DNA of 64,000 nucleotides from Isoalcanivorax pacificus W11-5. Lineage in GTDB: Bacteria > Pseudomonadota > Gammaproteobacteria > Pseudomonadales > Alcanivoracaceae. How positions within the stretch are numbered: position 1 is the first letter of the stretch; each line of letters starts with the position of its first letter. The translations under genes were made by a program, and so were the position numbers. The stretch is taken from the NCBI RefSeq assembly GCF_000299335.2, contig NZ_CP004387.1:3612994-3676993 (forward strand), written 5' to 3'. This document shows, piece by piece, positions 1 through 9,010 of this stretch. The notes below the pieces were generated by a model. That model did no database searches, was not told the origin of the DNA, and saw only the letters and a program-made list of their open reading frames with translations.

Positions 1-206
1 GTGAAAGTGAGGTTCATGCGTCGTACTCCTGATCATCGACCATGCGGCCAGCGTCGGCGCACCGGGATCACCAGCGCGCCAGAAAATTCGGAAGGGGTGC
101 GCGTGCGACACCCGTCCACACGCCCGATGATCTTACGAATACACTTACGTTTTGTGAAGGAATTGCCGTGCTTACACTTGTAAGCACGGCAGCGGCACTG
201 GACCTG
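1..206. other. Left-edge non-coding stretch
   Basis: I see no convincing gene here. Open frames exist on the + strand but have no ribosome binding site or recognisable protein pattern. The only clear structure is a hairpin at 164-191, listed separately. The region may hold the end of a transcript from outside the window. Confidence 0.5.
164..191. terminator. 12-bp perfect hairpin, terminator-like
   Basis: TGCCGTGCTTAC (164-175) pairs perfectly with GTAAGCACGGCA (180-191) around an ACTT loop. It lies 15 bases beyond the stop of the minus-strand lipoprotein gene. There is no good T-run on either side, so factor-independent termination is not certain. Confidence 0.45.
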
Positions 207-755
207 TCACTGTATTGGCATCACCGACAGGCCGGCATCGCGGATGTCCAGTTGCTGCAGCCGGGCCAGCAGCAGACGGATGTTCTCACGCGCGGCGCCC
301 TCGATAGCCAGACGCAGGCGGGTGGCGCCCATGAAGGCCTCGCTGGTACGCGCGGTATGGCTGGCCGTGACGGTCTCCGCCAGCAGTTTTTCGCCGGTCC
401 GGGTGTCCTCCAGTTGATAGAAAACATGCGTGGTGCTGGTCATATTCAGTCCGGCGATGGGGCGGTCCACCGCCACCAGTTGCGCATGCAGGCGATAGCG
501 ACCGCTCTCCCCCAACAGCCCCTGCTCCGCGAGCGAGGCGATCAAGGCGCCATTGAATGCATCGTTACTGATCTCTGTCATCCACAACGGGTTGGTGGCC
601 TTGCCACCGGCCACCTCACCGACTTCCACCGCGTCCACCAACGCCACTGGATATTCCGCCGCCGGCGCCCGGTGTACCATGCCGTCCAGTTTCGCGCCGG
701 ACACACAGCCCGACAGCAACACCGCGACCACTGCCATCCCGATCAGTCTGTTCAT
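207..755 (-). CDS. Small outer-membrane or periplasmic lipoprotein, unknown family
   Basis: A 182-residue protein that starts with a short hydrophobic signal and a lipobox, LLSGC, with Cys at about residue 17. It should therefore be lipid-anchored. I chose the ATG at 755 because AGGGGG lies about 12 bases upstream and the signal peptide begins there; a longer frame to 857 adds a non-signal extension. The mature part contains no motif I can tie to an enzyme. It is followed by the hairpin at 164-191 and is divergent from the membrane protein at 903. Function unknown. Confidence 0.75.
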   Translation of the reverse strand: MNRLIGMAVVAVLLSGCVSGAKLDGMVHRAPAAEYPVALVDAVEVGEVAGGKATNPLWMTEISNDAFNGALIASLAEQGLLGESGRYRLHAQLVAVDRPIAGLNMTSTTHVFYQLEDTRTGEKLLAETVTASHTARTSEAFMGATRLRLAIEGAARENIRLLLARLQQLDIRDAGLSVMPIQ

Positions 756-902
756 GCTTCCAGATTCCCCCTGCTGTTTATTGTGTTGGCGGATGCCGTC
801 GCCGCGTCGACAACCAGGTGAGAAAAATCCCCTGCGAACTGTGTCCGGCGTCTGCACCCGCAGCGCGATATAGTGGCGGGCTTGCCGACAGGAGTCATCC
901 CC

Positions 903-1475
903 ATGGTGGATTTGCTGACCCTTCTTCCCGCCCTGATCAGCGCCACGCTGATTACCTTCGCCTCATCGATACTGTGCCTGCGCTTTTATCCCACCGCGCC
1001 AAGGGCCAGTCTCTGGGTGGTGGTGTTCACGGTGCTGCTGATCTTGCAGTGCTATGGCACCTGGTTCGGCCTGCCACTGCTGATCAACCGTTACGGCGAT
1101 GACAACCTCCAGCGCTCGCTGATGCTGATGAATGCCCTCGGCCAGTTCGGCGAACTGCTGCTGATCGGCTGCCTGCTGACTGCGGCCTTCATCGACCGCA
1201 CGGCCAGGCAACAGGACGTCACACCGTGCGGGCGCGGGCCCATGATGCTGATACAGGGACTGCTTTCGCTGCTTCTGCTGCCGCCCCTCGGCATCGTGGT
1301 CAGCGTATTTGCCGCCTGGTCGCTGACCGGCAAGCACACCCTGGACCGCCAGGACCACGCTCTGACACGGGCAGGCCTGATACTCGGCGTGCTGGCATTG
1401 CTGTTGCTATTGGGGACGGCGGCGTTCCTGTTCTGGTACGTCATCGCCCTGGCCGGCATGGGCAACATGCGCTGA
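903..1475 (+). CDS. Integral membrane protein, unknown
   Basis: A 190-residue, very hydrophobic protein with about five predicted membrane segments: residues ~5-25, ~35-57, ~75-95, ~115-140 and ~158-182. An upstream AGGAG places the start at the ATG at 903 rather than an earlier one at 873. There are no catalytic or transport signatures that I recognise. It stands alone between the divergent lipoprotein gene and the PhoX-like gene. Function unknown. Confidence 0.7.
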   Translation: MVDLLTLLPALISATLITFASSILCLRFYPTAPRASLWVVVFTVLLILQCYGTWFGLPLLINRYGDDNLQRSLMLMNALGQFGELLLIGCLLTAAFIDRTARQQDVTPCGRGPMMLIQGLLSLLLLPPLGIVVSVFAAWSLTGKHTLDRQDHALTRAGLILGVLALLLLLGTAAFLFWYVIALAGMGNMR

Positions 1476-1597
1476 CGCCTGATTCTGTTTCCTGACCGCG
1501 CGTTCCTGTTCTGTTTTGGTAACCACGCAGGGTTTCATCATATTTATGCAACAGCCCGGCGCGAGCCTGCCGCCATGCTCATCACCGGACTGTTGCC

Positions 1598-3016
1598 ATG
1601 ACCACACGACCTTCCCTGACACGACGCACACTGATCCAGGCCATGTTCTACGGCGCCGGGGCCTCGGCATTGATCGCCTGCGGTGGCGGCAGCAGCCGGG
1701 GCGGCACCGTTACACCGGCACCGCCGGTGGACCCGGAAGTGCCCGAGCCGCCCGTTGTCCCCGCCACGCAATTACCGCTGAGTGCCGGGCCCCTGGCCGC
1801 CATCGGCCCGCTGGTGCAAAGCGAGGTCGACGGCATCTTCATCCCTGAAGGGTTCGGCATTCGTCGCGTGGCGCGTCATCTGCACAACCCGCGTACCGGC
1901 CTGCCCGACCCGCTCGGCCTGCTCGGCTACCACTGGCATATCTTTCCGGACGGTGGCGCGGTGTTTCCGGTTGAGGACGACGGCGGCTGGGTGTATGTCT
2001 CCAACAGCGAAACGCCGCTGGGCGGTGGCGTCGGCGCACTGCGTTTCGATGCCGACGGCAACATTGTCGATGCCTACCGCATCCTCAATAACACACGCAC
2101 CAATTGCGCCGGTGGCGCCACACCGTGGGGCACCTGGCTCAGTTGCGAGGAAGTCACCGATGGCCGCGTGTACGAATGCCATCCGCTTGGCACACCCTCC
2201 CAGGCAGTGGCGCATCCGGCGCTGGGCATTTTCCGCCACGAAGCCGCCGCAGTGGACTGGCGCACGCGCACGGTGTTCATGACCGAGGACCGTGGCGACG
2301 GACGCTTTTACCGGTTCCGCTCGTTTGGCGAGGTCACGTCCATGACCGGCCAGCCCGCGCTGGATCTCGCCAACGGCGTACTGGAAGTGCTGGAAGTCGA
2401 AGGATTTGAAAACGGCGGCTATCAGGACGACCTGGCGCAGGCGCGCCTGCTGAAGAAAGTGCGCTGGGTGCCGGTCATCAACCCGGACCAGCCGCAGGAA
2501 ACGGTGCGCACCACGCTGGAAGCCAGTACCGGCAGCGCACCGGGCACGGTATTTCGCGGCGGCGAAGGGCTGTGGCTGCAATACCTGCCGGAGGACGCCC
2601 AGCCGGTGGTGGCCGGCTCGCCGAACCCGTTGCGCGCCGTGGCGTTTTTCGCCTGCAAGGGCGACAACCGTGTCTACGCGCTGGATATCGACAACGACCA
2701 GATCGAAGTGGTGTTCGACAACGAACAACTGATCGCCCCGGACGCGCCGTTCGACGATGTCGATAACGTCGTGGTCAGCCCGGCGGGCGATGTGGTGGTG
2801 GCGGAAGACGGCGAACAGATGCGCCTGATGGTGATGGTGCCGAACCAGCCGGCGAAGGTACTGGTGCAGGTGCCCGGCGGTGGCAGTGAACTGACCGGGC
2901 CGGCGTTTACGCCGGACGGATCACGGCTGTATTTCAGTTCGCAGCGCGGCCCGTCCGGTGATCTGGTGGCCACCGGGGTGACCTACGAACTGACGGTGCC
3001 CGCAGCGTTTCGTTGA
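1598..3016 (+). CDS. PhoX-like (DUF839) exported lipoprotein
   Basis: A 472-residue protein of the PhoX/DUF839 family, whose founders are calcium/iron-dependent alkaline phosphatases. The N-terminus carries a twin-arginine stretch (TRRTLIQ, residues 8-14) and a lipobox LIAC ending at Cys28, so Tat export and lipid anchoring are likely. A Gly-rich and Pro-rich linker follows. Family-like motifs are WHIFPDGGAVF, GWVYVSNSE and the NCAGG..PWGTWLSCEE stretch in the first half. It sits just upstream of a convergent TetR gene. Phosphatase activity is inferred from the family only; many members are uncharacterised. Confidence 0.75.
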   Translation: MTTRPSLTRRTLIQAMFYGAGASALIACGGGSSRGGTVTPAPPVDPEVPEPPVVPATQLPLSAGPLAAIGPLVQSEVDGIFIPEGFGIRRVARHLHNPRTGLPDPLGLLGYHWHIFPDGGAVFPVEDDGGWVYVSNSETPLGGGVGALRFDADGNIVDAYRILNNTRTNCAGGATPWGTWLSCEEVTDGRVYECHPLGTPSQAVAHPALGIFRHEAAAVDWRTRTVFMTEDRGDGRFYRFRSFGEVTSMTGQPALDLANGVLEVLEVEGFENGGYQDDLAQARLLKKVRWVPVINPDQPQETVRTTLEASTGSAPGTVFRGGEGLWLQYLPEDAQPVVAGSPNPLRAVAFFACKGDNRVYALDIDNDQIEVVFDNEQLIAPDAPFDDVDNVVVSPAGDVVVAEDGEQMRLMVMVPNQPAKVLVQVPGGGSELTGPAFTPDGSRLYFSSQRGPSGDLVATGVTYELTVPAAFR

Positions 3017-3024
3017 GCCGGACG

Positions 3025-3690
3025 TCAGCCTGCCTCCGCCAGCAAACCCGCCAGCATCAGTTGCAGGCTGTCCGTCAGGCTGTCGGCAAAATCCCGGCGC
3101 ATCAGGCTCAGCTCGGGCCGCTGCAACACTTTTTCCACCAGCGGCGCCGGATGGCAGACCGGCCAGAGCCCGCCCACCTGGGCCAGGAAATAGGCCATGA
3201 AATCCTGCAGCCGGACCGTGCCCACCGCCGGCAGCGCCGCCTGCAACGCCGACAGCACCGCCAGCCCGCGTTGCAGGCTCTCCTGTTTGAACGCCAGCAC
3301 CGCCTGCTCGGACAGGTTACGTTCCAGCACGTTGCCGAGCAGGCTCACCAGCTGGCACAGGCGCGGGCGCGCCACGGTCGCCGTGGCCAGCACCGCCGCC
3401 ACGGTCGCCGGCTGATTGCTGCCGGCCAGCGGCGCCAGGGCCGCCTTCACGTCCTCCACCCAGCCATCGAGATCCTGCATCAGCAGCGCCAGGTAGATCG
3501 CCTCGCGGCTCTCGAAGTAGCGATAGACATTGGACTTGGCCAGCCGCGCTTCCCGGGCAATCGCATTCAGGCTGAGCTGATCCGGTGCCTGCTGCGCCAG
3601 CAGGCGCGCGGTGGCCGCCAGGATGCTGTCCCGTCGCTGGGCGATTTCCTCAGGCTTGCGGGCCCGGATAAAACAGCCTTCACCTTTCAT
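3025..3690 (-). CDS. TetR-family transcriptional regulator
   Basis: A 221-residue regulator with an N-terminal helix-turn-helix (about residues 18-65), including the TetR-typical stretch SLNAIAREA..AKSNVYRYFESREAI. The C-terminal ligand domain is not specific enough to name an inducer. An in-frame GTG lies at 3696, but AAGAG sits 8 bases before the ATG at 3690, which I prefer. The gene is divergent from the SDR gene at 3844, and two GACC-N3-GGTC dyads lie between them. It probably represses that SDR gene and possibly itself. Confidence 0.88.
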   Translation of the reverse strand: MKGEGCFIRARKPEEIAQRRDSILAATARLLAQQAPDQLSLNAIAREARLAKSNVYRYFESREAIYLALLMQDLDGWVEDVKAALAPLAGSNQPATVAAVLATATVARPRLCQLVSLLGNVLERNLSEQAVLAFKQESLQRGLAVLSALQAALPAVGTVRLQDFMAYFLAQVGGLWPVCHPAPLVEKVLQRPELSLMRRDFADSLTDSLQLMLAGLLAEAG

Positions 3691-3776
3691 CAGCACGCTC
3701 TTGGTTGGAAGGTGGACAATTAAATCAAACAGTTAGCCGGCACGCCAACTGCGCATGCCGCGCCGCATTGACAGGA

Positions 3777-3810
3777 GACCATCGGTCTTTTAATTTGGCG
3801 ACCACTGGTC
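3777..3810. promoter_or_regulatory. Paired operator-like dyads between TetR and SDR genes
   Basis: GACCATCGGTC (3777-3787) and GACCACTGGTC (3800-3810) are each inverted repeats (GACC/GGTC arms). They are 23 bp apart centre to centre, and each is followed by a TTTAAT-like tail. The pair lies in the TetR/SDR divergent promoter region, the usual place for a TetR operator. Confidence 0.6.
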
Positions 3811-3843
3811 TTTAATCCTGAACACCCCGATGAGGATACGTCA

Positions 3844-4752
3844 ATGAGCTGGACGCCGCGCGACATACCCGACCAATCCGGAAAAACCATCGTCATCACC
3901 GGCGCCAACAGTGGCATCGGTTTCGAGGCCACGAAACTGCTGGCCGACAAGGGCGCCCACGTGATCATGGCCTGCCGCAGCACGGCGCGAGGCGAGGCGG
4001 CCCGTGCGCAGATCATGCAGGCCCTGCCCGGCGCGAAACTGACGCTGAAACCCCTCGACCTGTCCGACCTGAAATCCGTGCGGGACTTTGCCCACACTCT
4101 GCATGACGAGTTCGATTCGCTGGATGTGCTGCTCAACAACGCCGGCGTGATGGCGCCGCCGCTGACCCGCACCAGCGAGGGCTTCGAATTGCAGATCGGC
4201 ACCAATCACCTGGGTCATTTCGCCCTGACCGGCTTGCTGCTGGACCTGCTCAGCGCCGCACCCGCCGGCCGGGTGGTGACCGTCAGCAGCCTGGCACACC
4301 GCATGGGCAACATCCGTTTCGACGACCTGCAATGGCAGAAAAAATACTCGCGCTGGCTGGCCTACGGGCAGAGCAAACTGGCCAACCTGATGTTCGCCCG
4401 AGACCTGCAGCGGCGCCTGCAACGCGACGGCGCCGGCGTGATCTCGGTGGCGGTACACCCCGGCTACTCCGCCACCCATCTGCAGGACACCATGCCCGGC
4501 GGCAAGGTGTTCAACGCGCTGTTTGCCCAGCACCAGTCACAGGGCGCGCTGCCGAGCGTCTTCGCTGCCACGGCAGCGCAGGCCAGCCCCGGCGGCTACT
4601 ACGGCCCGGGCGGCTGGATGGAATTGCGCGGCCTGCCCGCCCCGGCACGGCCGCGCAAACTGGCCGACAACCACGATGTGGCGCAAAGGCTGTGGCAGGT
4701 GTCCGAGCAACTGACCGGCGTGCGTTATCTGTCCACGCCGGCAGCGGCCTGA
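3844..4752 (+). CDS. Short-chain dehydrogenase/reductase, retinol dehydrogenase-like
   Basis: A 302-residue classical SDR. The cofactor motif TGANSGIG is at residues 19-26 and NNAG near residue 99. The catalytic Ser is near 144 in TVSSLAH, and YGQSK provides Tyr174 and Lys178. The overall pattern resembles the retinol dehydrogenase/protochlorophyllide reductase-like branch (long loop before YxxxK). The substrate cannot be read from the sequence. Expression is probably controlled by the divergent TetR gene through the two dyads upstream. It converges on the next SDR gene with a shared terminator hairpin. Confidence 0.85.
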   Translation: MSWTPRDIPDQSGKTIVITGANSGIGFEATKLLADKGAHVIMACRSTARGEAARAQIMQALPGAKLTLKPLDLSDLKSVRDFAHTLHDEFDSLDVLLNNAGVMAPPLTRTSEGFELQIGTNHLGHFALTGLLLDLLSAAPAGRVVTVSSLAHRMGNIRFDDLQWQKKYSRWLAYGQSKLANLMFARDLQRRLQRDGAGVISVAVHPGYSATHLQDTMPGGKVFNALFAQHQSQGALPSVFAATAAQASPGGYYGPGGWMELRGLPAPARPRKLADNHDVAQRLWQVSEQLTGVRYLSTPAAA

Positions 4753-4800
4753 TCACCGGTTTCGATTTTCTGCCTGGATGCTGCCCGGAGAGTTTCCTGG

Positions 4801-4826
4801 CCCCACGCCTCGAATGACGCGTGGGG
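4801..4826. terminator. Hairpin between convergent SDR genes
   Basis: CCCCACGC (4801-4808) and GCGTGGGG (4819-4826) form an 8-bp GC-rich stem in the gap between two convergent genes. There is no strong T-run. Confidence 0.5.
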
Positions 4827-5648
4827 TCACTTCAGGAAGGGCAGCTCTTTTTCCGACAGCCGGCTGACCAGGCCCGGCGCAATGCGCTTGGCGAAGTACA
4901 TGCCCCAGGCTTCCGGCGACACCGGTTGTACCGCGACATTGCGCTGCACGGCGCGCAGGATCACTTTCGCCACCTGCGCCGGGGTGTAATTGCGCTTTTG
5001 ATAGAACTGCACCACTTTGTCGTGCCGCGCTCCCTCGCCCATTTTCCCTTCCATGATCGAATTCGCGACGATCGCGGTATTGATAATGCCGGGGCAGATG
5101 GCGGTAACGCCGATGCCATGGGTGGCCATGTCACCGCGCAGCGATTCCGTGAAGCCCTGCACCGCAAACTTGCTCGCCGCATAGATCGGCATGTCCGGCG
5201 CAGCGATAAAGGCCGCCGCCGAGGCCGTGTTGATCACATGGCCGCCCTGCCCGCGCGCCACCATGTTCGGCAGGAACGCGTGGCAGCCGTGCACCACGCC
5301 CATCAGGTTGATGTCCATGACCCGGCGCCAGGTGTCCAGCGAGGTGTCCAGAAAACGACCGGCACTGCCGATACCGGCATTGTTCATCAGGATATCCAGC
5401 GCCGGGATCTCGGCATGCACGGCGTCGGCCATGGCCTGCACGCTGTTGTTGTCCGCCACGTCACAGTGCAGCGGCCGGGCGGTGGCGCCCAGTGCACGAA
5501 TCTGCGTGGCAGTGTCTTCCGCCTGGGCCAGGTTGATGTCCGCTACCCACAGCCGGGCGCCGGCGCGTGCAAAGGCGAGCGCGGTTTCCCGGCCAATACC
5601 ACTGCCGGCGCCAGTGACCAGCACTTCCTTATCACGAAATGTTTTCAC
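4827..5648 (-). CDS. Classical short-chain dehydrogenase/reductase
   Basis: A 273-residue SDR with TGAGSGIG at residues 12-19, Asp37 after the second strand (favouring NAD), NNAG at 89-92, Ser143, and the catalytic YAASK (Tyr156, Lys160). A PG stretch follows the active site, as in the family. The C-terminal part resembles enzymes annotated as SDR-family oxidoreductases of lipid or hydrocarbon degraders. Substrate unknown. It stands as a single gene, convergent with the preceding SDR and upstream of the MerR gene on the same strand. Confidence 0.87.
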   Translation of the reverse strand: MKTFRDKEVLVTGAGSGIGRETALAFARAGARLWVADINLAQAEDTATQIRALGATARPLHCDVADNNSVQAMADAVHAEIPALDILMNNAGIGSAGRFLDTSLDTWRRVMDINLMGVVHGCHAFLPNMVARGQGGHVINTASAAAFIAAPDMPIYAASKFAVQGFTESLRGDMATHGIGVTAICPGIINTAIVANSIMEGKMGEGARHDKVVQFYQKRNYTPAQVAKVILRAVQRNVAVQPVSPEAWGMYFAKRIAPGLVSRLSEKELPFLK

Positions 5649-5721
5649 GGGAGACGTCCTGTTCTGAGGGGATGGCGGATTCTAACCAGCGCCGCCTTCA
5701 TCAGAGAAAGCCCCGGCGCCG

Positions 5722-6099
5722 TCAGGGCCGGGCGCCCGAGTGATGTGCTGCGGCGCTGCGTTCCAGCCGCAACTGTTCCTGTTGCAACAGGCGGCTGACA
5801 TCGCGCAGGTCACGGATGCGCTGCTCCACGGCGGCACGCTTCTGCGCCATCAGCGCGGCGCCCTGGGCACAGTCAATGCTGCCGGCCTGCAGGGCGTTCA
5901 TCACTTCACGGATTTCTTTCAGTGAAAAACCCAGCGCCTTGAGCTGCCGCATCATGATGACGCGCTGCACCATCTGTTCGGGGTAATCGCGATAGTTGTT
6001 GCCCGCGCGCACCACCTCGCTCAGCAAGCCTTCCTTCTCGTAGTAACGCAAGGTATGCCGGCTGACGCCGGTGCGCTGTGCCAGCTCCGCAATCCGCAT
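5722..6099 (-). CDS. MerR-family transcriptional regulator
   Basis: A 125-residue MerR-type activator. It opens directly with the winged HTH (MRIAELAQRTGVSRHTLRYYE), followed by the wing (NNYRDY) and a dimerisation coiled coil rich in Gln, Arg and Leu (about residues 75-115). There is one Cys (SIDCAQ) and no CxC metal-binding tail, so a metal effector is not indicated. It is divergent from the epimerase gene at 6188. The promoter between them has the over-long spacer and central dyad typical of MerR targets. Confidence 0.9.
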   Translation of the reverse strand: MRIAELAQRTGVSRHTLRYYEKEGLLSEVVRAGNNYRDYPEQMVQRVIMMRQLKALGFSLKEIREVMNALQAGSIDCAQGAALMAQKRAAVEQRIRDLRDVSRLLQQEQLRLERSAAAHHSGARP

Positions 6100-6125
6100 G
6101 CCGCCTCTCCTGCCGCTTCGCCGTC

Positions 6126-6157
6126 TTGACCTTAGAGTGTGCTCTACACTTTAGGCT
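6126..6157 (+). promoter_or_regulatory. MerR-type promoter with 20-bp spacer and dyad
   Basis: A -35 TTGACC (6126-6131) and a -10 TAGGCT (6152-6157) are separated by 20 bp. Inside the spacer lies AGTGT-GCTCT-ACACT (6136-6150), a symmetrical operator. MerR proteins activate such promoters by DNA distortion. The promoter faces the epimerase gene. Confidence 0.72.
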
Positions 6158-6187
6158 CAGGCTCATCCGACTCACAAGGAGCCTGTC

Positions 6188-7252
6188 ATGACCTTTTTCG
6201 TTACCGGCGCGACCGGGTTTATCGGCCGCCATCTGTGCGCCCGGCTGACCGCCAGCGGCCAGCCCGTGCTGGCGCTGATGCGGGACCCGACCCGCCTGGC
6301 GTCATTCCGTGATCAGGTCACTGCCCTGGGTGGCCAGGGCACGTTGATCGACGCCGTACCAGGCGACCTCGACCACCCCGGCGTCACCGCGGCAGCGTTG
6401 CCGTCGCTCCGCGCCGTCATTCACCTGGGCGCCCGGTTTGCCTGGCGCATGGACGCGGCCGTCGCCCGGCGCACCAATGTGGACGGCAGCCTGGCCATCA
6501 CCGCACTGGCGCGCCAGGCCGGCTGCCGGCTGGTGTATGTCAGCGGCTTTATGCTGGCCAATGCCGCCCACCTGCAGCGGTTGGCGATCAACACGGCCAC
6601 CCCGGCCCGCACCGACTGGCCGCGCCTGTACCGCCGTGCCGGCGCGTACGAGGCCAGCAAGCTGGAAGCCGCGTTCCGTGTCCGCGATTTTGCTGCCGCC
6701 CACGCCCTGGACTGGGTCGAAGTCCTGCCGGCCACCGTCGCCGGACACAGCCGCAGCGGCGACCTCGACAGCGCGCAACCATTGCACACCCTGATCGACA
6801 ATCTGGCCCGGGGCCGGCTGATGAGGGTCCCCGGCAGCCCGGCCCACTGGCTGCCGCTGGTGCCGGTGGATACCCTGGCGCAGTTGCTCGCGGCCGCCGC
6901 CCTGGCCCCCGCACCGCCCCCGCGCCTGCTGGCACTGGACCCGGACACGCCCACTCTGCAGGGCATGCTGGCGGTGCTGGCGGACACCCTGGGCCGGCGG
7001 GCGCCGCGCCGGTACCTGCCGATACCCGTGCTGGCCGCCCTCCTGCGGCTGCCGGGCCTGCCCACCTTGATGAATACGGCACCGGAAGCGCTGCATTTCA
7101 TTCAGCCGACCCGGTTCGACACCCGTGTGACACAACACTTCCTGGCCACCTCATCGATTACCATGGCCCCCATCGAGCACGTGCTTCGCGCCAGCGCGCA
7201 GCATTATCTGCGCACACAGGCGGGCAGCACGGCGGATACGCAGCCGGTCTGA
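6188..7252 (+). CDS. NAD-dependent epimerase/dehydratase-type extended SDR
   Basis: A 354-residue extended SDR. The N-terminal Rossmann motif is TGATGFIG (residues 6-13). The catalytic YEASK has the YxxxK form and sits after a Ser-rich strand (YVSG). The C-terminal half is Leu/Pro-rich, like the 3-beta-HSD/dihydroflavonol-reductase-like branch. The ATG at 6188 follows AAGGAG closely. Transcription is probably under the divergent MerR regulator. The substrate is not identifiable; it could be a sugar nucleotide, a sterol-like compound or a ketone. Confidence 0.82.
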   Translation: MTFFVTGATGFIGRHLCARLTASGQPVLALMRDPTRLASFRDQVTALGGQGTLIDAVPGDLDHPGVTAAALPSLRAVIHLGARFAWRMDAAVARRTNVDGSLAITALARQAGCRLVYVSGFMLANAAHLQRLAINTATPARTDWPRLYRRAGAYEASKLEAAFRVRDFAAAHALDWVEVLPATVAGHSRSGDLDSAQPLHTLIDNLARGRLMRVPGSPAHWLPLVPVDTLAQLLAAAALAPAPPPRLLALDPDTPTLQGMLAVLADTLGRRAPRRYLPIPVLAALLRLPGLPTLMNTAPEALHFIQPTRFDTRVTQHFLATSSITMAPIEHVLRASAQHYLRTQAGSTADTQPV

Positions 7253-7272
7253 CTGCGGTGGCGGGCAGCGGG

Positions 7273-7302
7273 TTAGTCCTGCCCTGGGGCCTGTGGCATA
7301 AT
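7273..7302 (+). promoter_or_regulatory. Candidate promoter of ybiT
   Basis: TTAGTC (7273-7278), an 18-bp spacer and CATAAT (7297-7302), with a TG-containing extended -10 context just upstream. It lies about 75 bases before the TTG start of ybiT. Confidence 0.4.
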
Positions 7303-7375
7303 GCGCGCCCCATCGCGGCACGCCGGTTTTCATACTGCCGCTGCCGCGCCCGCCCTGCTGATCCGGTAGAAGACA

Positions 7376-8968
7376 TTGCTGACCACAGCCAACATCACCA
7401 TGCAGTTCGGCCCCAAGCCGCTGTTCGAAAATGTGTCCGTCAAGTTCGGTGACGGTAACCGCTACGGCCTGATCGGTGCCAACGGCTCCGGCAAGTCGAC
7501 CTTCATGAAAATTCTCGGCGGTGATCTGGAGCCAAGCGCCGGCAATGTCTCGAAAGCGCCGGACGAGCGCATCGGCAAGCTGCGCCAGGATCAGTTCGCC
7601 TATGAGCAGTACAGCGTGATCGACACTGTGATCATGGGGCACGATGCGCTGTGGAAGGTGAAAGCGGAACGCGATGCCATCTACGCCAAGCCGGACATGA
7701 CCGAAGAAGACGGCATCCGCGCCGGGGAGCTGGAAGGGGAATTTGCCGAGCTGGACGGTTACACCGCGGAATCCCGCGCCGGCGACCTGCTGCTCGGCGT
7801 CGGCATTCCGGTGGAACAGCACTTTGGCCCAATGAGCGAAGTCGCGCCGGGCTGGAAATTGCGCGTGCTGCTGGCGCAGGTGCTGTTTTCCGATCCGGAT
7901 ATCATGTTGCTGGACGAACCGACCAACAACCTGGACATCAACACCATCCGCTGGCTGGAGGACATTCTCAACCAGCGCCAGTGCACCATGATCATCATTT
8001 CCCACGACCGCCACTTCCTGAACAGTGTCTGCACCCACATGGCAGACCTGGACTATGGTGAACTGCGCGTCTACCCCGGCAACTATGACGAGTACATGAC
8101 CGCCGCCACCCAGGCCCGCGAACGCGTGCAGTCGGACAACGCAAAGAAAAAAGCACAGATCGCGGAGCTGCGCACGTTCGTCAGCCGCTTCTCCGCCAAC
8201 GCGTCGAAATCACGCCAGGCGACCTCGCGCGCCAAGCAGATCGACAAGATCAAGCTGGAAGAAATCAAGCCGTCCAGCCGCCAGAACCCCTACATCATTT
8301 TCGAGCAGGACAAGAAACTGTTCCGCAATGCGCTGGAAGTGAAAGGGCTGGCCAAGCAGTTCGACGGCGTACCCCTGTTCAGCGGCCTGGACCTGACCGT
8401 GGAAGTGGGCGAGCGCATCGCCATCATCGGTGCCAACGGCGCCGGCAAATCAACACTGATGCGCTGCCTGGTCGGCGATCTGGCGCCCGACGCCGGCCAG
8501 ATCAAGTGGTCAGAGAACAGCGCCCTGGGTTATTACGCACAGGACCATGCCGCCGATTTCGTCGAGCGGCTGCACCTGATCGAGTGGATGAGCCAGTGGG
8601 GGAAACCCAGCGATGACGAACAGATCATCCGGGGCACCCTCGGCCGGCTGCTGTTCACCCAGGACGACATCGCCAAGACCGTGAACGTGCTCTCCGGGGG
8701 TGAACAGGGCCGCATGCTGTTCGGCAAGATCATGCTGCAACGGCCGAACATCATGCTGCTGGACGAGCCGACCAACCACCTGGACATGGAATCCATCGAG
8801 TCGCTCAACCTGGCGCTGGAAAACTATCCCGGCACCTTGCTGTTCGTCAGCCACGACCGCGAGTTTGTGTCTTCGCTGGCCACCCGCATCATCGAGCTGA
8901 CACCCACCGGCATCGTCGATTTCCACGGTACCTACGAAGATTACCTGCACAGCCAGGGCGTGGCCTGA
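7376..8968 (+). CDS. ybiT: ABC-F family ATPase YbiT
   Basis: A 530-residue ABC-F protein with two ATPase modules and no membrane segments, so it acts on ribosomes rather than in transport. Walker A motifs are GANGSGKST (N-terminal) and GANGAGKST (C-terminal). Two LLDEPTN Walker B motifs are present, and the linker is Lys/Ala-rich ([16 protein letters not shown]). The protein matches E. coli YbiT from memory along nearly its full length, including the opening [19 protein letters not shown]. The start is a TTG at 7376; no in-frame ATG fits the conserved N-terminus, and the ribosome binding site is weak. Convergent with the PQQ dehydrogenase gene. Confidence 0.93.
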   Translation: MLTTANITMQFGPKPLFENVSVKFGDGNRYGLIGANGSGKSTFMKILGGDLEPSAGNVSKAPDERIGKLRQDQFAYEQYSVIDTVIMGHDALWKVKAERDAIYAKPDMTEEDGIRAGELEGEFAELDGYTAESRAGDLLLGVGIPVEQHFGPMSEVAPGWKLRVLLAQVLFSDPDIMLLDEPTNNLDINTIRWLEDILNQRQCTMIIISHDRHFLNSVCTHMADLDYGELRVYPGNYDEYMTAATQARERVQSDNAKKKAQIAELRTFVSRFSANASKSRQATSRAKQIDKIKLEEIKPSSRQNPYIIFEQDKKLFRNALEVKGLAKQFDGVPLFSGLDLTVEVGERIAIIGANGAGKSTLMRCLVGDLAPDAGQIKWSENSALGYYAQDHAADFVERLHLIEWMSQWGKPSDDEQIIRGTLGRLLFTQDDIAKTVNVLSGGEQGRMLFGKIMLQRPNIMLLDEPTNHLDMESIESLNLALENYPGTLLFVSHDREFVSSLATRIIELTPTGIVDFHGTYEDYLHSQGVA

Positions 8969-8983
8969 GCCCGCCCACCCGCA

Positions 8984-9010
8984 GCGCTGCCGGTGCTATT
9001 CCGGCAGCGC
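8984..9010. terminator. Bidirectional hairpin between ybiT and PQQ dehydrogenase gene
   Basis: GCGCTGCCGG (8984-8993) and CCGGCAGCGC (9001-9010) form a perfect 10-bp stem. The hairpin includes the last codons of the minus-strand gene. No T-run is visible. Confidence 0.5.

Noticed and set aside
1772-2728. 318-codon minus-strand frame inside the PhoX-like gene
   Set aside because: It is antisense to a gene with clear family motifs. Its protein is His/Arg/Ala-rich without any fold pattern, as expected for a shadow frame.
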